NCBI RefSeq assembly: GCF_002368195.1
Contig: NZ_AP018178.1
Coordinates: 7,700,645-7,764,644 of the forward strand
DNA: 64,000 nucleotides
Direction of reading: 5' to 3'
Source of the DNA: Calothrix sp. NIES-2100
Lineage (GTDB): Bacteria; Cyanobacteriota; Cyanobacteriia; Cyanobacteriales; Nostocaceae
Position numbers and translations under genes: made by a program. This document shows positions 55,063 to 63,632 of the stretch, piece after piece. Under the pieces are notes generated by a model, which was not told the DNA's origin, made no database searches, and worked only from the letters and a program-made list of their open reading frames with translations. Within the stretch, counting starts at the first letter, position 1. Each line of letters opens with the position of its first letter.

Positions 55063-55644
55063 ATTAAATTTCTTCTCGTTCTCAACAGGTGCAGCAAGCT
55101 CACCAAATTTCGACCCCACCCAAATAGCCCTCTGCCGTTTTTGAGGTACACCGTAATCTGATGCAGTGAGCAACCACTTGGACAGGATGTAGTGTTCCTC
55201 GATGAGAGGGATCGCACTCTTGGTAATATTAGAAAACTTCTTCCACTCGATCGCTGGAACGTTCTCCATCACGAACATTGATGGATTAAGCTCTACCACC
55301 AAATTGATGAATTTGAGGACTAATTGACTGCGTTCGTCATTAATATCTTGCTTTCCTGCAACCGAAAATCCTTGACAGGGGGGACCACCGATAACTGCGG
55401 CAATCTCTCCATCCCAATCTGGATATTTATTTTGAATAACTTCCCTAATTTCTGCTGCTGAAATATCCCCAATATCTCGACATAAAACTAAAGTATTGGG
55501 GAAATTCATTCTATATAATTCTAAAACTTTAGGATTATTGTCGATGGCAACTGCTATTTCAAATCCAGCAGATTCAAAGCCCAGATCTAATCCGCCAATT
55601 CCACAAAATAAACTAACTACTAAGTTCTTATTTATTGACATCAT
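55048..55644 (-). pseudogene. Cytosine-5 DNA methyltransferase, N-terminal part
   Basis: Dcm-type m5C methyltransferase. Seen: motif I FCGIGGLDLGFESAG (13-27), motif IV GGPPCQGFS with catalytic Cys90, motif VI ENVP (127-130) and motif VIII QKRQRAIWVG. The frame stops at NVGEA-stop inside a short dispersed repeat; the target-recognition and motif IX-X parts follow in another frame. Together the halves make a full gene, so decay is recent. No restriction nuclease gene is recognisable beside it. Confidence 0.88.
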
Positions 55645-55846
55645 AATTAAGTCAAATAATTAAGATTTTATGTACTTGCCTCTATTTTAGAATCATTTCA
55701 CACCTGTGCTACTATCATTAGTTATTTGCATAGATAAAAATATTTAATCTTGCAAATTTAAATCTAGTTTATATATTATCAATTCCAGCTACGGGATGGC
55801 GATTAGATGATTACAGTAATACTTGGAATTACACAGTATTTTTTGA

Positions 55847-56707
55847 TTATCCACAAGGCTTTTGCGAAGAATTCATCGAGGAAGATTTAGCTGCCACTCC
55901 TGACCTTTTTGAAGCTTTTTCTTTCCACTTTGCTAACTCAGAAACCGAATAATGCCTTCGTTTACTAAAATCTCCCCACTTGTACAATGTGCGAGGTGAG
56001 ACTTTGTAGCCACATGCAGCCAAGTATCTGTGTAAATCTCTCCCCAAGCATCCCTGCATTTGCCATTGATGCCACATCAGAGCGCTTGATGCTGTTTCTA
56101 TACTCATCGCTGTGCGTGACCAATTTCTCATCATTACTAGCAATTGATTTACTGAGGGAAATTGTTGGGTGGGATGATCGTGCCGCCAACAGGCCATGTA
56201 TGTTAGCAATGCACCTTTTCCTTCATCTATAAACTTTTCATACTTCGGAATTCCCAAATACTGCTTCCAACTTGCCCAGCAATTCCTGGAAATCTCCCTG
56301 TTCATAATCCGGTTACAACAATTTTTCACCTCACTTAAAGCTATTTTTTTAGGTTGTTGTATAACTTCATCGGCTACAAAAGTTTCATCGGAATTGACCT
56401 GTTCGCAATACTTGTCAAATACCTCCTCTAATTTGTATTCATTCGCCTGGAAATAATCTCTCAAGCTCCGATAAATCACTTTGCAGCGTGGGTAATGCTT
56501 TCTCAACCATGCCAAACACAACAGCAACTTTGTCTGTTCTTGTGTGTACTGACGAGTGTAGACTTTCTTGCCTTGGGCGTAACAAGCTCCCGCTAATCGC
56601 TCCCACTCATACCATGTCCGATTGCTAATTTCCGCTGATCGGATCTTCTGACAAATGTTTCTCAGATTGGTTGATTTGCTTATCCAATCCTCTAGTACTA
56701 CTGGCAT
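55847..56707 (-). CDS. Unknown protein with three HTH-like modules
   Basis: About 286 residues from ATG 56707 (an in-frame GTG at 56716 is possible). Three related segments: IRSAEISNRTWYEWERLAG (about 25-43), IMNREISRNCWASWKQYLG (about 135-153) and YKVSPRTLYKWGDFSK (about 240-255), each with a helix, I/V-S, an aromatic, and W, like MerR/HTH recognition regions. The first two are followed by TxxLLLCLAWLRKHYP / GALLTYMACWRHDHP. Likely DNA-binding. Basic Ser/Lys-rich C-terminus. I do not recognise the family. Sits between the methyltransferase and NB-ARC remnants, intact itself. Confidence 0.65.
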   Translation of the reverse strand: MPVVLEDWISKSTNLRNICQKIRSAEISNRTWYEWERLAGACYAQGKKVYTRQYTQEQTKLLLCLAWLRKHYPRCKVIYRSLRDYFQANEYKLEEVFDKYCEQVNSDETFVADEVIQQPKKIALSEVKNCCNRIMNREISRNCWASWKQYLGIPKYEKFIDEGKGALLTYMACWRHDHPTQQFPSVNQLLVMMRNWSRTAMSIETASSALMWHQWQMQGCLGRDLHRYLAACGYKVSPRTLYKWGDFSKRRHYSVSELAKWKEKASKRSGVAAKSSSMNSSQKPCG

Positions 56708-57357
56708 GGTTAACACTTTACAAAATTAAAGTGGCTGTCAATATTGAGAGAGTAATTGCGATAATAGCTGCACAAAATTCTAACAACCCTGATGAATTTC
56801 TTTCTTCTCTTTCTATTGTTTCAGTTGCACCATCAAGAGATGTTTTTGTATATTTCTCTCTCCTGTACACATTATGATATCTCCGTATATATAGACATTT
56901 GTATTTATTTAAGCTGTACTACATCCATTCTCTAATTAGAAAAAATATGTACTAAATTCGGGAGATTGAGAATCAAACAGGGTACATTACACTTTCTAAC
57001 ATTCTGCTGAATCGAGATAGAGTAAGCATTTTAGCTTTGTATTGCTGTAGTAACATACTCATCTATGGTCTCAATCAGAATTTTACAATGCTATTTTTGG
57101 TAAATTCAGCAGGACAAATGTAGTTTGTTATCAAGGGCAAAACTCTTTAAATGCTTGTAATAACACTGTAGTAAGCTGTAATGAGGATTAAATCAGCAGT
57201 TCACTTTTTTAAAATACCTACTACACAAACTGGTTTTTGGGCTACTGAGTCTCTATGTATTTTTTGTAATGCTGCTAATCTGGCATTTATCTCAACTCCA
57301 TATATTTGAAATGTTTGGTCTAGTTCTTGACGAGTCATTTGACGAAAGTACGATATG
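56708..57357. other. Gap with a possible 3' fragment of the NB-ARC gene
   Basis: A reverse-strand frame (57201-57506) overlaps the NB-ARC end and encodes LELQIYLGLKHGRNSISYFR and on to ARLAALQKIHRDSVAQK; it may be the original C-terminus shifted out of frame. The rest (56708-57200) shows no gene I trust; the plus-strand frame at 56671-56877 lacks support. Confidence 0.35.
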
Positions 57358-57426
57358 CTATTTCTCCCATGTTTCAGTCCCAGGTAGATTTGAAGTTCTA
57401 ATACTTGTCGGAACTGCTCCCCTTGG

Positions 57427-57842
57427 GATGTCCCCTTGTTGGGCGAATACCCCTGCCATGTTGTTGAGGGTAGCAGCTTTGCCTTGGACATCACCAATCT
57501 GCTCAATTATTTCCAAGGATTGCTGCCAAAGTGCGATCGCTTTAGTGATGTCCCCTTGTTGGGCGATTACCCCTGCCATGTTGTTGAGGGTAGCAGCTTT
57601 GCCTTTGACATCACCAATCTGCTCAATTATTTCCAAGGATTGCTGCCAAAGTGCGATCGCTTTAGTGATGTCCCCTTGTTGGGCGATTACCCCTGCCATA
57701 TTACTGAGGGTAGCAGCTTTGCCTTTGACATCACCAATCTGCTCAATTATTTCCAAGGATTGCTGCCAAAGTGCGATCGCTTTAGTGATGTTCCCTTGTT
57801 GGGCAAATACCAGTGCCATGTTGTTGAGGGTAGCGGCTTTTT
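57427..57842. repeat. Near-identical 120-bp TPR-coding tandem repeats
   Basis: Period 120 bp (40 residues), about 3.5 copies, encoding AQQGDITKAIALWQQSLEII-type TPR units. The copies differ at only a few bases, showing recent duplication or gene conversion. Confidence 0.9.
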
Positions 57843-58330
57843 CTTGTAATTCCTCTTCCGGACAAAGGTCTAAAGCTTGCTGATAATGGCTAACAGCTTC
57901 TTGCACCAAACCCAAAACTTCTTCCGCACGGGCGACTGTTCCCAGAATGCGGTAGTTTTCATAAACTGCCAAGACTTGCTCACATAAATCTACAGCTTCC
58001 ACAAACCGGGAATTGTTCACCCAATTGTTTGCAATCCTATGCCCAACACTAACAGCAATTTCCTCCTCTTTCGCCAGCAATCCCAACCGCACAATTTCCA
58101 GTACTTCTGCTTCCGTGGTTTCTTCATTCTCCTCCCACCAAGCTTGATGAATTTTCTTCACCGCTTGCTGTCGCGCTGCTTGCCATTCTTCCTCAGTCAA
58201 TACTGGTGCTAACAACGGTTGTAAAATTGTCGTCACCCGGTAATTAACTGGCTGATTGGGGTGAGTGGTAGCAGATTCAACTAAGCTAAGGCTGACAAGC
58301 TTGCTTAACTTTTGAACAAGACCAACATCA

Positions 58331-58417
58331 GATCCCCCCGCCTGCGGCGACCCCCTTAATAAGGGGGTGGAAGAAGTAATATTATTGCCCCCCTTTTCAA
58401 GGGGGGTTGGGGGGATC
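58331..58417. repeat. 87-bp interspersed repeat inserted in frame
   Basis: Bounded by GATCCCCCC and GGGGGGATC, with inner palindrome CCCCCTTAATAAGGGGG. Adds 29 residues (PPTPLEKGG ... LLRGSPQAGG) without breaking the reading frame. Confidence 0.8.
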
Positions 58418-59041
58418 TCCGATGTAGGGTGAAGCGTAAGAACTTGAATAATCTCCTCCGTCACCGACAAATTAAACACACTCAACCTTGCCAGAAATTT
58501 TTGCTCCTCCACATCCAAAGCATCCAGCAAAGTTTGCGCCAAAATATTCTCCCGGAATTTCTGCTCAGTCGCCTCCAACCGATTCAGTAATTCATCCGCC
58601 GCTAGTCCTGGCTGCTGAATCACCTCCAAAAGCCACTTCAGCAACCGGGGATTCCCATCAGCAATCTTGAGAATCCGTTGCGTTCTTAACTGCTGCTTGA
58701 CTTCCTTATCTAAAGCAAAGCAGATTTTATCAATATCACTGCTGCTCATCCCCGCTAAAGATTCCAAGTGCAGGCGATGAGGTGGTAAAGTATCTGGCTT
58801 TAAATAACGACAGGTAACAATCAGCCGACTTTCTCCCCCATTCTCTGCCAATGCCCCACAAATCGCCTCTAAAATCTCGTAAGCTCCAGCCGTCATCCGC
58901 AGTGAGCCATCCTCAATATTAGCTGTGGGGATATTTTGCTCAAAGTCATCCAGCACCAAGAGCAAAGGTTGGTTGTGTTCTTGTTCAATCGCCGCAAAAA
59001 AGTTTTGCAATCGCCCTTTAAGAGTTACCTTTGGTTCATTA

Positions 59042-60180
59042 GACCCGTCCTAAAACTTGCAAGCCAATATCTACAAGGCTTTGAGACCAATCCTTGCAGA
59101 TTCTCTTTAAACGTAACAATTAGGGTTTGATATCGTTACTGATAGTTTAGAGCCAAAAAATGAAGTTATGCATTCAAGGCGATCGCTAATCATTATTAAT
59201 GATAATTACCTCGTCATAACTAAAGTACCAATTCGTAGCCTCACTCCTCCACAAACTGTTAAAATTATTTCTTTATAGATATTTGACTTTAGCCCAAATC
59301 TTTGTGAAGTTATTTTAAAAATTCTCACAAGCCTGATTAGATGTTCGATAAATATACGTTTACTTGACAGAATTTTATTTTCTGTTTTTTGTTGCTCGGT
59401 TAGTTGCTGTTTTCTTTTTTTCTTATGAGGAGTCGTCATATTTTTACCACCTTGATATCCTTTGTCTCCCGCAAATTTTTGTTCAGAATCAAATTTTTTC
59501 TGTTGTTCCCTAAATAAATTGATGTCTGATGTTGGTCCAGGAAATCCTACTACTACATCAATAATATCTTTGCCATTTGGCAGACCTACTAATTGACTTT
59601 TTAAAGTATGTTGTTTTTTCTTTCCTGAATAAAACTTTTTTTGTTCTTCATTGTCAGATGGTCTGTTTATAGGCTGTTCTAGGCTATCTACTAAGAGTTG
59701 AAAATTCGTCAATAATTCTTGTACAATCAGGAAATCTCCTTCTTGACCATCCATCTGTTCAAGTAAACTTGATGGCAGAATTACTCGGATGATCTTTCTC
59801 CAGTAATGGAAAGTAACATGAGCTTCACTTTTAGATACACCAAACAACATCCCTAGTATTTCAAAGGTGGGTATCTGTCTTAAATAAAACAGGCATAGAC
59901 ATATTTGCTCGGAAGTGGATAATATTTCTTGCCGTCCTCCCCCAGGATAATTAATCCTGATTTTTTCCTTTTCTTTTTCCTTCTGGATTTTTATATGTTC
60001 TTTTAAAGCTGATTCAAGCAACGCTTGAAACTGTTCGTGACTAATGCCCAGAATCTGTTTTGTTCTCGATGGGCATTTTTGGATATAATTGAAGACAATA
60101 CACATTTTAAATCACAGTGGTAGACTTCTAATTTTACTTTCTACCACTTTTTTGTGCCTAGATTATATTTTGGATGGGTC
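59042..60180 (-). mobile_element. IS element with DDE transposase (IS5-like)
   Basis: 1139 bp. Ends GACCCGTCCTAAAA and (reverse strand) GACCCATCCAAAAT match as imperfect terminal repeats; TA lies outside each. One transposase gene inside, with about 160 bp of non-coding DNA after it. It abuts the truncated NB-ARC gene. Confidence 0.8.
59206..60105 (-). CDS. Transposase, DDE superfamily (IS5-like)
   Basis: 299 residues. N-terminal HTH-like part with LGISHEQFQALLE and LSTSEQICLCLFYLRQIPTF...GVSKSEAHVTF; catalytic core with LVDSLEQP (Asp), GFPGPTSDINLF (Asp) and SSKRIFIEHLIRL (Glu). HTH_Tnp_4/DDE_Tnp_4-like, which I assign to the IS5 family. Looks intact: one frame, ATG start, stop at the end of a basic tail. 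Confidence 0.85.
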   Translation of the reverse strand: MCIVFNYIQKCPSRTKQILGISHEQFQALLESALKEHIKIQKEKEKEKIRINYPGGGRQEILSTSEQICLCLFYLRQIPTFEILGMLFGVSKSEAHVTFHYWRKIIRVILPSSLLEQMDGQEGDFLIVQELLTNFQLLVDSLEQPINRPSDNEEQKKFYSGKKKQHTLKSQLVGLPNGKDIIDVVVGFPGPTSDINLFREQQKKFDSEQKFAGDKGYQGGKNMTTPHKKKRKQQLTEQQKTENKILSSKRIFIEHLIRLVRIFKITSQRFGLKSNIYKEIILTVCGGVRLRIGTLVMTR

Positions 60181-60182
60181 TA

Positions 60183-60665
60183 TTGCTATTGTTGACGGTT
60201 CACAGTTAAACAGTCAACAGTCAACCCTCAACCGTCAAAAATAAACTTCACCGTATTCTCACTACATTTCCAAAGTCAACAAAGTTAAGATACTGTACCA
60301 GAAGTAAGAAGTTACTCGATGGAAGATTTTGTAAAATAGTTTATAAAGCTATAGAGCGATCGCTTGAGTAACTAGTCGTCATGAACTGCGCACAGCAGGA
60401 CACATGAAAAAATTTTTGATTCCCCTCCTCGCTTGCGGGGAGGGGTTAGGGGTGGGGTCTTATTTTCAAGTCAGGTTGGTGCAATGAAAGATAACGGGCG
60501 AAGACTGTAAAGATTTAGTTGTCAAGAATTCCTAGGGGCGGGTTGAGCCAAATAGTTGTGGATGATGGAGTCATATCTGTAAACTCGCCCCTACATCTGG
60601 TGAAAAATGCGGGTAAAGCGATTGTTACGTAATTAATATTTTGCATTTTAAATTTGGAGCAGCAA
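60183..60665. other. Repeat-rich gap after the IS
   Basis: STRR GTCAACA heptamers (60190-60237) and a GGGGAGGGGTTAGGGGTGG dispersed repeat (about 60434-60460). No coding sequence matching the lost NB-ARC 5' half. Confidence 0.55.
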
Positions 60666-61067
60666 ATGAACGTGACTCATTCATTGTTAGTTAAATCAGG
60701 GCTACTACTTACTATCCTGACAATAGATTTAGCGATGTATTCTCCTGTCAAAGCCGAAATTGCGCAGAAGATACCTCAAACTCAACAGCAGTTAGAAACC
60801 CAAAACAAAGAGTTGAGTAAACAATTATCTTCTCCAACTTCTCAACAACAATGGGAACAATTTAGACAGCGACAAGATGAACAAATGCTACGACAACAAC
60901 AGCGTCTCGAAGAATTTAGACTACAAAATCAAATCAGACAACAACAGCCTCTTGGACAAATGAGACAACAACCGTTTGGACAATTTAGACAAAACCAATT
61001 ACTAATACAGCAAAGACAGCAAATGGAGGTATTACGGCTACAACAGCAACTTAAACCGCAGCGGTAA
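60666..61067 (+). CDS. Secreted Gln-rich hypothetical protein
   Basis: 133 residues from ATG 60666, chosen for GGAG seven bases upstream; the frame also opens at TTG 60654. Signal peptide of about 28 residues (LLVKSGLLLTILTIDLAMYS, cleaved near VKA), then a Gln/Arg-rich low-complexity helix (RQQQRLEEFR, RQQQPLGQMR repeats). Perhaps periplasmic. No known domain; the biased composition makes homology hard to judge. Confidence 0.6.
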   Translation: MNVTHSLLVKSGLLLTILTIDLAMYSPVKAEIAQKIPQTQQQLETQNKELSKQLSSPTSQQQWEQFRQRQDEQMLRQQQRLEEFRLQNQIRQQQPLGQMRQQPFGQFRQNQLLIQQRQQMEVLRLQQQLKPQR

Positions 61068-61277
61068 AGGTTGTTTTGTGACAATAAAGTAGTAGATGTA
61101 GAGATGCGATCACCCATTTTTACACATACAGGAAAGTTGTCTGTAAGATGCGATCGCCATTAGCCCCCATTTCTCAAAAGCAGTAGGAGCGGATTCACAA
61201 ATACGATCCAATCATTTACGAATATCTGGCTGAACCCGCCCCTATGACATCTCGACTGGTGAGAAATAAATATGTGT

Positions 61278-61895
61278 TTAGAACTTTCGCAGATTTTTAT
61301 GTACCTGCGCTAAATACCACATATAATCATCAATTTTGTAATTATCAGCAGCCTTAACTATATATTCCTGCGCTAATTCCCGATTATTCTCAGCTTCGTA
61401 ATATAATCCGAGATAAAGATGACTGTAAAAATTACCTTTTATTCCCTCAGATTTACCAACATTTAAAACATCATCTGTTGTACAATTTCCTGCATATAAA
61501 TCGTATACACTCCGCATAATTCGCCTGGGGTCATTTTTCACAGTTAATAGAGAATTGCGTGCTTCTTGGACACCAGAAAGGCAAGCTATGCAGAGATATC
61601 GCCATACTGTTTCTTCTACATCTTGGGCGTTAACTGTCAAATCTATCTCGAATTGTGCTGCACCTTCAGCAAATCTTTCAGCATAATAATAAGATAGTCC
61701 CCGTTGCCATAAATATGGTTTAAGATGAGCATCTAATTTTTCTGCTGTATCAAAATCTTGAATAGATTCATCAATTTTGGCAAGCTGGAAGTTAACCATA
61801 CCGCGCCGAACGTAAGCATGAGGATTTTGTGGCTGATTGCGGATAGTTTCATCCCAACGCTGGAGTTGATTTTCTAAGGAATTAGTAAAAAACAT
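61278..61895 (-). CDS. TPR-repeat hypothetical protein
   Basis: 205 residues from ATG 61895 (MFFTNSLENQLQRW). The frame extends to 61961, but that part translates a 47-bp dispersed repeat and is excluded. TPR units: PQNPHAYVRRGMVNFQLAKIDE, PYLWQRGLSYYYAERFAEGA and a C-terminal YLGLYYEAENNRELAQEYIVKAA. Resembles lipoprotein NlpI-type TPR proteins without a lipobox. Reads in the same direction as acpH, 80 bp after it. Confidence 0.72.
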   Translation of the reverse strand: MFFTNSLENQLQRWDETIRNQPQNPHAYVRRGMVNFQLAKIDESIQDFDTAEKLDAHLKPYLWQRGLSYYYAERFAEGAAQFEIDLTVNAQDVEETVWRYLCIACLSGVQEARNSLLTVKNDPRRIMRSVYDLYAGNCTTDDVLNVGKSEGIKGNFYSHLYLGLYYEAENNRELAQEYIVKAADNYKIDDYMWYLAQVHKNLRKF

Positions 61896-61917
61896 GATTT
61901 TTAGCTTTGCTTTTTTC

Positions 61918-61964
61918 GTAGTCAGGACTTTAGTCCTTAACTTGAGGACTGAAGTCCTCACTAC
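61918..61964. repeat. 47-bp dispersed inverted repeat, second copy
   Basis: GTAGTCAGGACTTTAGTCC ... GGACTGAAGTCCTCACTAC; same family as 7642-7688, between acpH and the TPR gene. Confidence 0.8.
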
Positions 61965-61975
61965 GAACTAGACTA

Positions 61976-62569
61976 CTAGGTAATACACCAATTTTGCACA
62001 TGAGATAATAATTCTGGAAAGAATTCTTGAAAGTCATACTCCAAAGCATCGTAATTAGTGATAAGTTCACTAATAGCTGGAGTTAACATAAAAGGTCTAT
62101 TGAGTCGTCGCGTCAGTCGTTTTGATATCCGCAACAGAACATTTTCTACACCAGCTATGTTAAGGTTTGCTCCTAACCAATCTTCAGCAGCTACGCGAGA
62201 AATTACCTCTCTAACTATCAATGGTATCTGACCTTGATAGCCTCGAAATGAGTTATAAATTTCTGCTGTAAACTCATCAAGAGATACATGAGAATATGCT
62301 GACCAATTTTTTGCTAAGAAATGGTCATAAAAAATATCTACGAGTACTCCAGAAAATCGCCTATAGCTAGAGTCAATGCGCTGTTTACTTCTTTGCACAA
62401 CTATGTGATTGTCTGTAAAGCGATCAATTACTTGATGACAGGCAATTCCGCGTTGTATATAAGAGTTTAATTCCTGACGAGCCGAACCTTTAACAATATC
62501 CGCTAGAAGATTACCTAGGCGACTCTCAACATTCGGTTCAGACAATAACAAGTGGGCTAACCAGTTCAT
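61976..62569 (-). CDS. acpH: Acyl carrier protein phosphodiesterase (AcpH family)
   Basis: Predicted to hydrolyse the 4'-phosphopantetheine arm from acyl carrier protein. 197 residues, normal length. Seen: N-terminal MNWLAHLLLSEP, then ARLGNLLADIVKG-like GNLLADIVKG, GIACHQVIDRFTDNH with metal-type His/Asp, and SGVLVDIFYDHFLAKNW, which are the hallmarks of the DUF479/AcpH family (HD-type helical fold). Activity is inferred from family only. Confidence 0.85.
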   Translation of the reverse strand: MNWLAHLLLSEPNVESRLGNLLADIVKGSARQELNSYIQRGIACHQVIDRFTDNHIVVQRSKQRIDSSYRRFSGVLVDIFYDHFLAKNWSAYSHVSLDEFTAEIYNSFRGYQGQIPLIVREVISRVAAEDWLGANLNIAGVENVLLRISKRLTRRLNRPFMLTPAISELITNYDALEYDFQEFFPELLSHVQNWCIT

Positions 62570-62785
62570 TATGGTAATGCATCTGCTTTTGTTGACGGTT
62601 GACGGTTGACTGGGAGATTTTCACGCGCTGGTTATGTGATTTATCACATAAGAGGCTGTCTTGAAAATCAGGCAGAGGTAAACATTCTCACATTTCTCCG
62701 TCATATCCAGCCATGAGGTAGAAGCGATTACTAGCAAAAACCAGTATTGTGAGCCTAGTTGCTGAGATATGAGGTATAAACGCCT

Positions 62786-63508
62786 GTGGTTCCAATTAGA
62801 GATGATAATCCTACAGAAATCACACCTTATGTGACGTTTGGGCTAATTGCAATCAATGTTCTGGCTTTTATTTATGAAGCCAGTCTTCCCCCCCGCGCTT
62901 TAGATGGGTTTTTACATTTAGCAGCGGTAGTTCCACAAGAACTTACCTTAAGTTTTGCTGGTGTATCTGTGCATCAACCTGTACCAGAGTGGGCTACTTT
63001 AATTACCTCACAATTTTTGCACGGTGGTTTATTACACCTAGCGGGAAATATGTTGTTTCTCTGGATTTTTGGGAACAATGTGGAAGATAAGCTAGGTCAT
63101 GTTAAATATCTGCTGTTCTATTTATCTTGCGGCATTTTGGCATCGCTGAGCCAATGGTACTTTTCCCAGAATTCTAACATTCCTTCTTTAGGAGCGAGTG
63201 GTGCGATCGCTGGTGTGATGGGAGCATACATTCTCCGCTTTCCCCAAGCCGAAATTCTTGGTGTCATACCTTTAGGGATTTTCTTCCCGACTTTCCGAGT
63301 TCCTGCATATTTCTTTTTAGGTTTCTGGTTTCTGCAACAAGCTTTTTATGGTGTCGCCAGTCTGGAAACACCTACCAACATCGGTATGGAAAGCGGTGGT
63401 ATTGCTTACTGGGCCCATGCTGGCGGTTTCCTATTTGGCGCAATTCTCGGCCCTATTTTGGGGCTATTTAGCGACAAGCCTAAATCAGGGATGAGGAACT
63501 GGGGATGA
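62786..63508 (+). CDS. Rhomboid family intramembrane serine protease
   Basis: 240 residues, about six membrane helices, in the cytoplasmic membrane. Seen: HGGLLHLAGN with oxyanion Asn88, the catalytic Ser139 in GASGAIAG and His211 in YWAHAGGF, so the dyad is complete. Start GTG 62786 begins the family N-terminus (VPIRDDNPTE). The end is close to an STRR-rich spacer. A second rhomboid starts 125 bp downstream, suggesting tandem duplication. Substrates unknown. Confidence 0.92.
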   Translation: MVPIRDDNPTEITPYVTFGLIAINVLAFIYEASLPPRALDGFLHLAAVVPQELTLSFAGVSVHQPVPEWATLITSQFLHGGLLHLAGNMLFLWIFGNNVEDKLGHVKYLLFYLSCGILASLSQWYFSQNSNIPSLGASGAIAGVMGAYILRFPQAEILGVIPLGIFFPTFRVPAYFFLGFWFLQQAFYGVASLETPTNIGMESGGIAYWAHAGGFLFGAILGPILGLFSDKPKSGMRNWG

Positions 63509-63540
63509 GGGAAGGGGGACAAGGGAAAGGGGACAAGGGA

Positions 63541-63598
63541 AGGGGGACAAATGACCATTGACAAATGACAAATGACAAATGACCAGTGACTCAAGCTA
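63541..63598. repeat. STRR heptamers between the rhomboid genes
   Basis: CAAATGACCATTGACAAATG-type heptamers (ATGACAA) preceded by GGGGGACAAGGG purine runs. Confidence 0.8.
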
Positions 63599-63632
63599 TA
63601 TTGCAAGTAATAAATAATTAGGAAAAACACCT

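Larger units (their letters stand above)
57358..59041 (-). pseudogene. NB-ARC/TPR (STAND) protein, 5'-truncated by an IS
   Basis: STAND-class ATPase remnant. The frame is open from the IS edge (NEPKVTLKGRLQNFF) through Walker B LLLVLDDFEQN, a Sensor/ARC region (VTCRYLKP, DGNPRLLKWLLEV), a winged-helix part (DVEEQKFLARLSVFN), then TPR repeats. The P-loop half is missing and is not found beyond the IS, so a deletion accompanied insertion. TPRs include three to four near-identical 40-residue units. An 87-bp repeat is inserted in frame at 58331. STAND proteins often signal or act in defence; function here is lost. Confidence 0.82.

Noticed and set aside
56671..56877. Small plus-strand frame between the HTH-like gene and the NB-ARC remnant
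   Set aside because: Overlaps the start of the HTH-like gene, has no good start signal and an uninformative sequence.
61896..61961. N-terminal extension of the TPR gene
   Set aside because: It translates a dispersed 47-bp repeat that also occurs outside genes.
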